From: Ryuthela nishihirai | Taxonomy: Eukaryota > Arthropoda > Arachnida > Araneae > Heptathelidae | Length of the DNA: 64,000 nucleotides | Reading direction: 5' to 3' | Assembly: GCA_038380435.1 (NCBI GenBank) | Contig: JAWZYU010000034.1 | Coordinates: 4,136,704-4,200,703 of the forward strand | Shown: positions 1 to 10,438 of the stretch, piece after piece | Position numbering within the stretch: the stretch's first letter is position 1 | Layout: every line of letters starts with the position of its first letter | Translations under genes and position numbers: made by a program | Notes under the pieces: generated by a model | Databases searched by the model: none | The model's input: the letters and a program-made list of their open reading frames with translations, nothing else | Told to the model about the DNA's origin: nothing

Positions 1-3000
1 TAGGTAATGAATCGAAATTACCGTTAACAATATTTCCGAGCCAATGGTAATGAATCGAGATCTCTAGTAAACAGATTTCTGAACCTAGTAATCAATCTAG
101 ATGTCTATTAACAAAATTTTTAAAACATACCTTGTGAATCTAGATCTCTACTAATAAGATTTCCGGTCCTTAGGTGATGAATCGAGGTATCTATTAACAA
201 GATTTCGGAGCCATAGGTAATTAATGGAGATTTCCACTAACAATATTTCCGAACCATCAATCGAGATCTCTACTAACAAGATTTCTGAACATATTAATCA
301 ATCTAGATGTCTATTAACAAAATTTTCAAAACATACCTTGTGAATCTTGATCTCTTCTAATAAGATTTCCGCGCCTTAGGTGAGATGAATCGAAGTATCC
401 ATTAACAAGATTTCGAAGCTATAAGTAATGAATCGAGATTTCCACTAGCAATATTCCGAGCCGGAATATTGCTAGTCAGCCATAGGTAATGAATCTAGAT
501 CTCTATTAACAAGATTCCTGATCATAGTAATCAATCTAGATGTCTATTAACAAACTTTTCAAAACATACCTCGTGAATCTAGATCTCTACTAATAAGATT
601 TCCGGGCCTTAGGTGATGAATCGTGGTATCCGTTAACAAGATTTCGGAGCCATAGGTAATGAATCGAGATTTCCACTAGCAATATTTCCGAGCCATAGGT
701 AATGAATCTAGATCTCTATTAACAATATTCCTGAACAGAGTAATCAATCTAGATGTCTATTAACAAAATTTTCAAAACATACCTCGTGAATCTTGATCTC
801 TTCTAATAAGATTTCCGCGCCTTAGGTGAGATGAATCGAGGTATCCATTAACAAGATTTCGAAGCTATAAGTAATGAATCGAGATTTCCACTAGCAATAT
901 TCCGAGCCGGAATATTGCTAGTCAGCCATAGGTAATGAATCTAGATCTCTATTAACAAGATTCCTGATCATAGTAATCAATCTAGATGTCTATTAACAAA
1001 CTTTTCAAAACATACCTCGTGAATCGAGATTTCCACTAACAATATTTCCGAGCCATAGGTAATGAATCGAGATCTCTAGTAACAAGATTTCTGAACATAG
1101 TAATCAATCTAGATATCTATTAACAAAATTTTCAAAACATAACTCCTGAATCTTGATTTCTACTAATAAGATTTCCGGGCCTTAGGTGATGAATCGAGGT
1201 ATCTATTCACAAGATTTCGAAGCCATAAGTATTTAATCGGGATTTCCACTAGCAATATTTCCGAGCCATAGGTAATGAATCTAGATCTCTATTAACAAGA
1301 TTCCTGAACATAGTAATCAATCTAGATGTCTATTAACAAAATTTTCAAAACATATCTCGTGAATCTGGATCTCTACAAATGAGATTTCCGGGCCTTAGGT
1401 GATGAATCGAGGTATCAGTTAACAAGATTTCGGAGCCATAGGTAATGAATCGAGATTCCCACTAACGATATTTCCGAGCCATAGGTAATGAACCTACATC
1501 TCTATTAACAAGATCCCTGAACATAGTAATCAATCTAGACATCTATTAACAAAAGTTTAAAAACATACCTCGTGAATCTAGATCTCTACTAATAAGATTT
1601 CCGGGCCTTAGGAAATGAATTGAGGTATCTATTAACAAGATTTCGGAGCCATAGGTAATGAATCGAGATTTCCACTAGCAATATTTCCGAGCCATAGGTA
1701 ATAAATCTAGATCTCTACTAACAAGTTTCCTGAACATAGTAATCAATCTACATGTCTATTAACAAAATTTTCAAAACATACATCGTGAATCTAGATCTCT
1801 ACTAATAAGATATCCGGGCCTTAGGTGAAGAATCGAGGTATCTATTAACAATATTTCGGAGCCATAGGTAATGAATCGAGATTTCCACTAACAATATTTC
1901 CGAGCCATAGGTAATGAATCGAGATTACCGTTAACAATATTTCCGAGCCAATGGTAATGAATCGAGATCTCTAGTAACAAGATTTCTGAACCTAGTAATC
2001 AATCTAGATGTCTATTAAAAAAATTTTCAAATCACACCTCGTGAATCTAGATCTCTACTAATAAGATTTCCGGGCATTAGGTGTTGAATCGAGGTATCTA
2101 TTAACAAGATGTCGGAGCCATAGGTAATGAATCGAGATTTCCACTAGCAATATTTCCGAGCCATAGGTAATAAATCTAGATCTCTACTAACAAGTTTCCT
2201 GAACATAGTAATCAATCTACATGTCTATTAACAAAATTTTCAAAACATACATCGTGAATCTAGATCTCTACTAATAAGATATCCGGGCCTTAGGTGAAGA
2301 ATCGAGGTATCTATTAACAATATTTCGGAGCCATAGGTAATGAATCGAGATTTCCACTAACAATATTTCCGAGCCATAGGTAATGAATCGAGATTACCGT
2401 TAACAATATTTCCGAGCCAATGGTAATGAATCGAGATCTCTAGTAACAAGATTTCTGAACCTAGTAATCAATCTAGATGTCTATTAAAAAAATTTTCAAA
2501 TCACACCTCGTGAATCTAGATCTCTACTAATAAGATTTCCGGGCCTTAGGTGATGAATTGAGGTATCTATTAACAAGATTTCGGAGCCATAGGTAATGAA
2601 TCGAGATTTCCACTAACAATATTTCCGAGTCATAGGTAAGGAATCGAGATTTCCACTAAAAAGATTTCTGAGCCATAGGTAATGAATCGAGATTTCCACT
2701 AACAAGATTTCCGAACCATCAACCGAGATCTCTACTAACAAGATTTCTGAACATATTAATCAATCTAGATGTCTGTTAACAAAATTTTCAAAACATACCT
2801 CGTGAACTTGATCTCTTCTAATAAGATTTCCGCGCCTTAGGTGATGAATCGAGGTATCTATTAACAAGATTTCGAAGCTATAAGTAATGAATCGAGATTT
2901 CCACTAGCAATATTTCCGAGCCATAGGTAATGAATCTAGATCTCTATTAACAAGATCCCTGATCATAGTAATCAATCTAAATGTCTATTAACAAACTTTT

Positions 3001-5811
3001 CAAAACATACCTCGTGAATCTAGATCTCTACTAATATGATTTCCGGGCCTTAGGTGATGAATCGTGGTATCCGTTAACAAGATTTCGGAGCCATAGGTAA
3101 TGAATCGAGATTTCCACTAACAATATTTCCGAGCCATATGTAATGAATCGAGATCTCTACTAACAAGATTTCTGAACATATTAATCAATCTAGATGTCTG
3201 TTAACAAAATTTTCAAAACATACCTCGTGAATCTTGATTTCTACTAATAAGATTTCCGGGCCTTACGTGATGAATCGAGGTATCTATTAACAAGATTTCG
3301 AAGCTATAAGTAATGAATCGAGATTTCCACTAGCAATATTTCCGAGCCATAGGTAATGAATCTACATCTCTATTAACAAGATCCCTGAACATAGTAATGA
3401 ATCTAGACATCTATTAACAAAAGTTTCAAAACGTACCTCCTGAATCTAGATCTCTACTAATAAGATTTCCTGGCCTTAGGTGATGAATCGAGGTATTTAT
3501 TTACAAGATTTCGGAGCCATAGGTAATGAATCGAGATTTTCACTAGCAATATTTCCGGGCCAGAGGTTATGAATCTAAATCTCTACTAACAAGTTTCCTG
3601 AACATAGTAATCAATCTACATGTCTATTAACAAAATTTTCAAAACATACCTCGTGAATCTAGATCTCTACTAATAAGATATCCGGGCCTTAGTTGATGAA
3701 TTGAGGTATCTATTAACAAGATTTCGGAGCCATAGGTAATGAATCGAGATTTCCACTAACAATATTTCCGAACCATCAATCGAGATCTCTACTAACAAGA
3801 TTTCTGAACATATTAATCAATCTAGATGTCTGTTAACAAAATTTTCAAAACATACCTCGTGAATCTTGATCTCTACTAATAAGATTTCCGGGCCTTAGGT
3901 GATGAATCGAGGTATCTATTAACAAGATTTCGAAGCTATAAGTAATGAATCGAGATTTCCACTAGCAATATTTCCGAGCCATAGGTAATGAATCTAGATC
4001 TCTATTAACAAGATTCCTGAACATAGTAATCAATCTAGATGTCTATTAACAAACTTTTCAAAACATAACTCGTGAATCTAGATCTCTACTAATAAGATTT
4101 CTGGGCCTTAGGTGATGAATCGTGGTATCCGTTAACAAGATTTCGGAGCCATAGGTAATGAATCGAGATTTCCACTAACAATATTTCCGAGCCATAGGTA
4201 ATGAATCTAGATCTCTATTAACAAGATTCCTGAACATAATAATCAATCTAGTTGTCTATTAACAAAATTTTCAAAACATACATCGTGAATCTAGATCTCT
4301 ACTAGTAAGATTTCCGGGCCTTAGGTGAGGAATCGAGGTATCTGTTTACAAGATTTCGGAGCCATAGGAAATGAATCGAGATTTCCACTAACAATGTTTT
4401 CGAGCCATAGGTAATGAATCTAGATCTCTATTAACAAGATTCCTGAACATAGTAATCAATCTAGATGATTATTAACAAAATTTTCAAAACATACCTTGTG
4501 AATCTAGATCTCTACTAATAAGATTTCCGGTCCTTAGGTGATGAATCGAGGTATCTATTAACAAGATTTCGGAAACATAGGTAATGAATCGAGATTTCCA
4601 CTAACAATATTTCCGAGCCATATGTAATGAATCTAGATCTCTATTAACAAGGTTCCTGAACTTAGTAATCAATCTAGATGTCTATTAACAAAATTTTCAA
4701 AACATACCTCCTGAATCTAGATCTCTACTAATAAGATTTCCGGGCCTTAGGTGATGAATCGAGGTATTTATTTACAAGATTTCGGAGCCATAGGTAATGA
4801 ATCGAGATTTCCACTAACAATATTTCCGAGCCATATCTAATGAATCTAGATCTCTATTAACAAGGTTCCTGAACATAGTAATCAATCTAGATGTCTATTA
4901 ACAAAATTTTCAAAACATACCTCGTGAATCTAGATCTCTACTAATAAGATTTCCGGGACTTAGGTGATGAATCGAGGTATTTATTAACAAGATTTCGGAG
5001 CCATAGGTAATGAATCGAGATTTCCACTAGCAATATATCCGAGCCATAGGTAATGAATCTAGATCTCTATTAACAATATTCCTGAACAGAGTAATCAATC
5101 TAGATGTCTATTTTCAAAATTTTTCAAAACATACCTCGTGAATCTAGATCTCTACTAATAAGATTTCCGTTCCTTAGGTGATGAATCGAGGTATCTATTA
5201 ACAAGAATTCGGAGCCATAGGTAATGAATCGAGATTTCCACTAACAATATTTCCGTGCAATAAATAATGAATCGAGATCTCTCTTAACAAGATTCCTGAA
5301 CATAGTAATCAATCTAGATGTCTATTAACAAAATTTTCAAAACATACCTCGTGAATATAGATCTCTACTTATATGATTTCCGGGCCTTAGGTGATGAATC
5401 GAGGTATCTATTAAGAAGATTTCGGATCCATAGGTAATGAATCGAGATTTCCACTAACAATATTTCCTAGCCATAGGAAATGAATCTAGATCTCTATTAA
5501 CAAGATTCCTGAACATAATAATCAATCTAGATGTCTATTAACAAAGTTTTCAAACATAGCTCGTGAATCTAGATCCCTACTAATAAGATTTCCGGGCCTT
5601 AGGTGATGAATCGAGGTATCTAATAACAAGATTTCGGAGCCATAGGTAATGAATCGAGATCTCTATTAATAAGATTTTCGAGCCATAGGTAATGAATCGA
5701 GATCTTCACTAACAAAACTGCTGAGCAATCGGTTATAGATGATAAGGGTGCTCAGCCATAGATGGTAAATCGAGTTTTAACTATCAAGACTTCTGAGCAC
5801 TTTGAGGGCAA
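1..5811. repeat. Satellite array with 213-bp higher-order unit
   Basis: Continuous tandem array cut by the window start. The basic monomer is 42-43 bp, of the form taggtaatgaatcgagat...ttaacaagatttccgagcca. Five monomer types follow each other in order and make a unit of about 213 bp; the landmark aatctagatctctattaac recurs at 3991, 4203, 4417, 4630 and 4843, steps of 212-214. Monomers differ at fixed positions, as in a higher-order satellite. Order is disturbed in places by gain or loss of monomers. From about 5650 the units decay and the array fades by about 5811. No coding capacity. A centromeric or heterochromatic satellite is possible but not shown. Confidence 0.95.
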
Positions 5812-6424
5812 ATCATATTTTCAATTATCATAAAGATTTCCTGCGGCCAAATATCAGGCCATCCTTTCGGATATTATTTTATTTTCATCAATTATTATTA
5901 CTCAATATTATCTACATCTTCCCAATGTACTTTGAAATTCATCGATTAATAAAAATTTTTAAAAATTGACAAAAATATTCGATGATACTATTTAAAATGT
6001 AAGATTCATCTTCAATACCTTGAAGATTTTGTTTTAAGTGAATTGGATTTAATAATTGAGGATGAAAATATTTATTCAGAAAGATATTAGACTTTTTTCT
6101 ACTTTACGTTCTTCGTGATGCAATTTATTTCTGGGTCTTTTCAATCGAGTTTTCGAAATAAAAGAATGATGTTTAATCAGTGAAAAGACGGATTTCCTTC
6201 GTTACAATGGACGAACAAGCTAGGTAAGGGATGAATTTTCTATTTTTCATTCAATTTTTATATTTTTATTAAATATTCTCTTTAATGAGCATTTAATAGA
6301 AACATGGGACTGAAGATAAGATCACGATCAAAATTATGTAAACTCGATTTTCAATTTATTCTCTCAGTATTTAAAGAGTTAGGAAATCAGAAATATTTAA
6401 CGATAAATTTTCTTCTTCTATAAC
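5812..6424. other. AT-rich non-repetitive stretch
   Basis: AT-rich sequence between the satellite edge and the first SINE. I see no supported gene, hairpin or repeat of the families found elsewhere here. Confidence 0.5.
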
Positions 6425-6638
6425 AAAAATAAATAAAAAAAATAAATACCCCCTCAAGCAGCTGCTTGCCACAGAGGTCTGACAGGAGCCTGTCAGTTTA
6501 TATGCCACAGTAGAAGGTCTGAGAGGATGGCAGGACCTCAGCAGAAAAACAAAACACACAACCATGCCTTACCCAGGGCTCGAACCCAGGTCCCTTAGAT
6601 CAGTAGCCAAGCGCGCTAACCACTCGGCCACGGGACGG
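6425..6638 (-). mobile_element. SINE2 copy, full length
   Basis: Read on the minus strand it begins ccgtcccgtggccgagtgg, contains a B box ggttcgagccc, then a non-tRNA body ending ctgcttgagggggtattt and an A/T-rich tail. The head resembles a tRNA with a class II (Leu/Ser-like) A region. Similar copies lie at 41955-42157 and 49739-49945. The tRNA-like head does not close into a tRNA followed by normal flanks, so I call it a SINE rather than a tRNA gene. I could not identify a clean target-site duplication. Confidence 0.85.
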
Positions 6639-6660
6639 ATTTTTCATCATATTCCAAATA

Positions 6661-7067
6661 CAGTGTGATCCAAAAGTAACAGAAAAAGTAAAAATTCAAT
6701 AATTCGAAAAGTATAGACAGTAGCACGATGCGGTTTTTACAGAAATGCACAGAAGGACATGGGGTTTTTTGTAATAACGAACAATTATATTGCCAGAATA
6801 GTTACATTTGTCACCGACAGGTGTCGCTGTAGCGGTCCCGTAACTGCTGCCTGTTGCTATTTAAACAGATCCTACAGGCAACAGTTCCAGGACCGCTACA
6901 GCACCACCAGTCAGTGACAAATTTAACTATTTTGGCAATACAATTTTTCATTATTGCAAACATTCCCATGTCTTTCTGTGCCTTTGTGTGAAAACCGCAT
7001 CGTGCTACTGTCTGTACTTTTCGAATTATTGCATTTTTACTTTTTCTGTTACTTTTGGATCACCCTG
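6661..7067. mobile_element. Mariner-like palindromic MITE
   Basis: Fold-back element of about 407 bp whose two halves are near-complete inverted copies. The left end reads cagtgtgatccaaaagtaac and the right end, reversed, cagggtgatccaaaagtaac. TA lies directly outside each end (6659-6660 and 7068-7069), the target duplication of the Tc1/mariner superfamily. It has no coding capacity and must have been mobilised by another element. Confidence 0.9.
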
Positions 7068-7069
7068 TA

Positions 7070-7454
7070 TTTAAATAATCATTACTTCTAAAATGAATAT
7101 TTATTTTATTAAATAGTTTTTGGAACAATATTTATTATTTAAGTGTTCATTTCTATGATAAAAGCTTAAGATGCATTGCTGTCGGGAAATATTTCAGCTT
7201 CCGTAATTCTTTAAATACTGAACGAATATTGTAGAAAATCGAGATTTAAATAGATTTGCTTATGAGTCTTTAACTCCAGTCTCATTTCTCCATTTAATGC
7301 ATATTTTAGAAGATTTCAGTTGGCGTGAAAAAGCGAGTCTTCAGTCGAAACACATGTATCAGAAAGCAAATGTCTATGCCTAATCTGGGTTCGAGTTCCA
7401 CTTGAGCGAGCGTTGAGATTTATTGCCATCAAACCCCCATCCTCCCATCGGTCT
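7070..7454. other. Unassigned AT-rich stretch
   Basis: No supported gene or recognisable repeat between the mariner-like MITE and the next SINE1. Confidence 0.5.
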
Positions 7455-7842
7455 GGGGGCAGGGGTGGCTCAGTCGGTAGCGTGCAAGGCTCGTAATCTG
7501 CAGTTCTCAGGTTCGTGTCCCAGCTGGGTCAGCGTTAAGATTTATCTCCGTAAAATTCCCAGCCCTGCCCACGGTCAGTAGGGGACACCGATGGGCTTGG
7601 AAAGGCCGTTGCCCGTCGGATGGGACGTTAAGCTGTGGCACCGTGTGCGGGAGAGACATACCCTGTGCACGTTAAAGAACACGCTGGATGGCCTTGATGG
7701 GAGGCTGGCATCTGTCTCCCAACAGCTCTTCCAGTGGGTCCCCTCCCCCTCCCTTCTCTGAGCCTTCGGGGTCCATGTGACCTGGCCATTTAGCCCATAG
7801 TGTGCAAAAAAGTGCCGCTCAGAGGAAAAACAACCCAAAACA
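7455..7842 (+). mobile_element. SINE1 copy, full length
   Basis: Complete SINE1: tRNA-like head with A box ggtggctcagtcgg and B box-like caggttcgtgtccc, core from ggtcagtaggggacacc through gggacgttaagc, tail body from cgttaaagaacacgctgg to caacccaaaa. The head is closest by eye to elongator tRNA-Met (agcgcg...ctcgtaatctg, with CGT where CAT is expected). The strongly kept core across all copies suggests one of the named highly conserved SINE domains, but I cannot say which. Confidence 0.9.
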
Positions 7843-7849
7843 AATCCCA

Positions 7850-8125
7850 TAGGTCTGAAAGGGGGCACCGAATGACTTGAAAAGACCGTCGTCCGTCTGA
7901 TAGAACATAATGCCGTGGACCCAATTCAGAAAATCCATAGCCTGTGCATGTTAAAGAACACGCTGGATGGCCCTTCAGAAATATTTCACTTGCCTCCTAA
8001 AAGCTGCCCAGTGGGTACTCTTCCCCCAACCTTCTCTAAACCTTTGGGGGTCCTTGTGACCTTGTTCTTAAGCCCATTGGGTGCAAAGAAAGTGCTCTTC
8101 AGAGCTAAAACAACCCAACAACCCT
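7850..8125 (+). mobile_element. SINE1 fragment, degenerate, head missing
   Basis: Core and tail body of SINE1 directly after the preceding copy (ggcaccgaatgacttg, gttaaagaacacgctggatgg, taaaacaacccaac). It is more diverged than its neighbour and lacks the tRNA-like head. Confidence 0.75.
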
Positions 8126-8580
8126 TCCCCCAACCATCTATGAGTTCTTGGGAGTCTTGATGATCTGGTCATGTAGCCCATTGTGTGCAAAAACGTGCTC
8201 TGAAAGGTAAAGCAAACCCAACACTCTCCTCCCCCCAAACTTCTCTGAGACTTTGGGGTCCTTGTGACTTGGCCATTTAGCTTATTGTTTGCAAAAAGTG
8301 CTCTAAAGGGTAAAACAAACCCAACACTCTCCTCCCCCCAACCTTCTCTGAGACTTTGGGGTCCTTGTGACTTGGCCATTTAGCTTATTGTTTGCAAACA
8401 AAGTGCTCTAAATAGTAAAACAAACCCAACAACTCTCTCCCCAACCTTCTCTGAGTCTCTGGGGTCCTTATGACCTGGCCATTTAGCCATTGTGTACAAA
8501 AAGGTGCCTCTCAGCGGGGAAACAAACCCAATAAACCTTCTCCCAATCATCTCTGAATCTTTGGGCTTTCTCTCAGACCT
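8126..8580 (+). repeat. Short tandem array of SINE1 tail end, ~105-bp unit
   Basis: About four repeats of the last ~105 bp of SINE1, each from tctcctccccccaacc through the gccatttagc segment to aaacaaacccaac. Landmarks at 8221, 8324 and about 8430 give the period. The unit starts at a different place from the 169-bp unit seen elsewhere, so it is a second kind of tail multiplication. A single extra unit of this kind follows the SINE1 at 55669-56049. Confidence 0.8.
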
Positions 8581-8599
8581 GCTTATTTTTTTAATTTGT

Positions 8600-9186
8600 T
8601 GTCACGTGACACGAAGGTTGCCAGATCACTAATTTCTAAAAAAATCGGTACCAGATATTTTTTCTGAAATCTGTAATCGGATACTTTTTTGAGCGACTGT
8701 AGATGGTCATATTATTTTGATACTAGATCGTGTGGGCTCACTCACGGAAATATTGAGCGTGTACAGTTGCTGTACACGCTCCAGATATTTTTCCTGAATT
8801 CTGTAATCACGTGACACGAAGGTTGCCAGATCACTCATTTCTAAAAAAATCGTTGCCAGATATTTATTCTGAATTCTGTAATCAACCGTAGTGTTCGGAT
8901 ACTTTTTTGAGCGACTGTAGGTGGTCATATTATTTTGATACTAGATCGTGTGGGCTCACTCACGGAAATATTGAGCGTGTGCAGTAACTGCACACGCTCC
9001 AGTTTGCTGTGAACGGTAACTGGAGAGTGTACAGTTGCTGTACACGCTCCAGATATTTTTCCTGAATTCTGTAATCACGTGACACGAAGGTTGCCAGATC
9101 ACTAATTTCTAAGAAAAATCGGTGCCAAATATTTTTCCTGAATTCTGTAATCAACCATACTGTTCTGATATTTTTTTGAGTGACTG
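8600..9186. mobile_element. M1 MITE cluster, composite with internal hairpins
   Basis: Contains three copies of the M1 right arm (gatacttttttgagcgactg), copies of ggtggtcatattattttgat, and the hairpins ggagcgtgtacag/ctgtacacgctcc. M1 is the palindromic TA-flanked MITE with terminus CAGTCGCTCAAAAAAGTATC that recurs through the window. The left end is incomplete, beginning near the M1 centre gtcacgtgac. Confidence 0.85.
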
Positions 9187-9663
9187 TATATATAAGAAAT
9201 AATTTTAATGTTCAAACCTTACGGACATTTGAAAGGAATACCCTGCTGTCAAACAAGTATTCATATTTTATTAAAGAACGTACAAAACTAATGTTGAAAA
9301 CCATTACGTTTATTTGGCGCCAAAGTTTTTTTACTGTTTACCCAGTTCGACTTCGGTACCAGGGTTCGAGTCCCAGCTGGGTCAGCGTTGAGATTTATCT
9401 CCGCAAAATTCCCCGCCCAATTATTGGTTTCCAACTTTTTAGAGCTGATGGTCCCCTTTTAACAAATATTTTCTAACGCCAAAACGTCTTCATTGGACTC
9501 TGATAACACTGGGCAACACACAAAAAGGCTTTGAAATGAGAATAGCCAATCTTTACTAATTTCGAGGTGCTGAATACGAAAATGACAATGAAATCTGTTG
9601 AATGGCTCTTGTTTAGAAGAGACAGAGATGGTCATGTATAAACGACTCAGTACGCATTGAGTA
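9187..9663. other. Unassigned stretch with a SINE1 head scrap
   Basis: Mostly unrecognised AT-rich sequence. At 9337-9420 it holds a fragment of a SINE1 head (gggttcgagtcccagctggg through cgcaaaattccccgccc), with neither core nor tail. No gene is supported. Confidence 0.6.
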
Positions 9664-10162
9664 CAGTCGCTCAAAAAAGTAGCCGAACACTACGGTTGAT
9701 TACAGAATTCAGAAAACAATATCTGGCAAAGAGTTTTTTAGAAATTAGTGATCTGGCAACCTTCGTGTCACGTGATTACAGAATTCAGGAAAAATATCTG
9801 GAGCGTGTACAGCAACTGTACACGCTCCAGTTACCGTTCACAGCAAACAGGAGCGTGTACAGCAACTGTACACGCTCCAGTTTGCTGTGAACGGTAACTG
9901 CACACGCTCAATATTTCCGTGAGTGAGCCCACACGATCTAGTATCAAAATAATATGACCACCTACAGTCGCTCAAAAAAGTATCCGAACACTACGGTTGA
10001 TTACAGAATTCAGAAAAATATCTGGTAACGATTTTTTTTTATAAATTAGTGATCTGGCAACCTTCGTTTCACGTGACACGAAGGTTGCCAGATCACTAAT
10101 TTCAAAAAAATCGTTGCCAGGTATTTTATCTTTTTTTTTTCGGATACGTTTTTGAGCGACTG
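9664..10162. mobile_element. M1 MITE, long composite form
   Basis: TA-flanked (9662-9663 and 10163-10164). Both ends carry the M1 terminus, and the interior carries the gtacacgctcc and gtgaacggtaac hairpins plus a second M1 left end at about 9967 preceded by aaaataatatgaccacc. It therefore looks like a fusion of M1 with another MITE end rather than a simple fold-back. Confidence 0.85.
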
Positions 10163-10438
10163 TACGTAGGTAACCATTTCGCAACGCTGTGTTTTAAACT
10201 CCTATTGTAACATATTGCGTTGTATTGCATCAGCCTGCCATACACAGAACCCCCGGAGGTATTGCATCATTGTCTGATGCAATGTAGTTGAGTCATGACA
10301 TCGCAGTCAAAAGATGTTGCAATCGTTAGTTGTGAGCGACGTCTCGTAGGGTGAGCAAGTCTTTTGAGCGACTCCCATTTACCCCTGAGTCATAAGTACA
10401 ACACAAGTGATCCTTGCAGTTTTAATCCAGCAGTAGTG
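10163..10438. other. Upstream flank of the broken gene
   Basis: Unassigned sequence with a repeated gatgcaat/attgcatc motif. If the downstream gene belongs to a mobile element, one of its ends could lie here, but I see no terminal repeat. Confidence 0.35.

Noticed and set aside
6661..7067. Host microRNA-like long hairpin
   Set aside because: TA flanks and mariner-type termini identify it as a MITE; small-RNA production cannot be judged from sequence.
8068..8379. 103-codon minus-strand open frame
   Set aside because: Falls entirely in the 105-bp SINE1 tail array.
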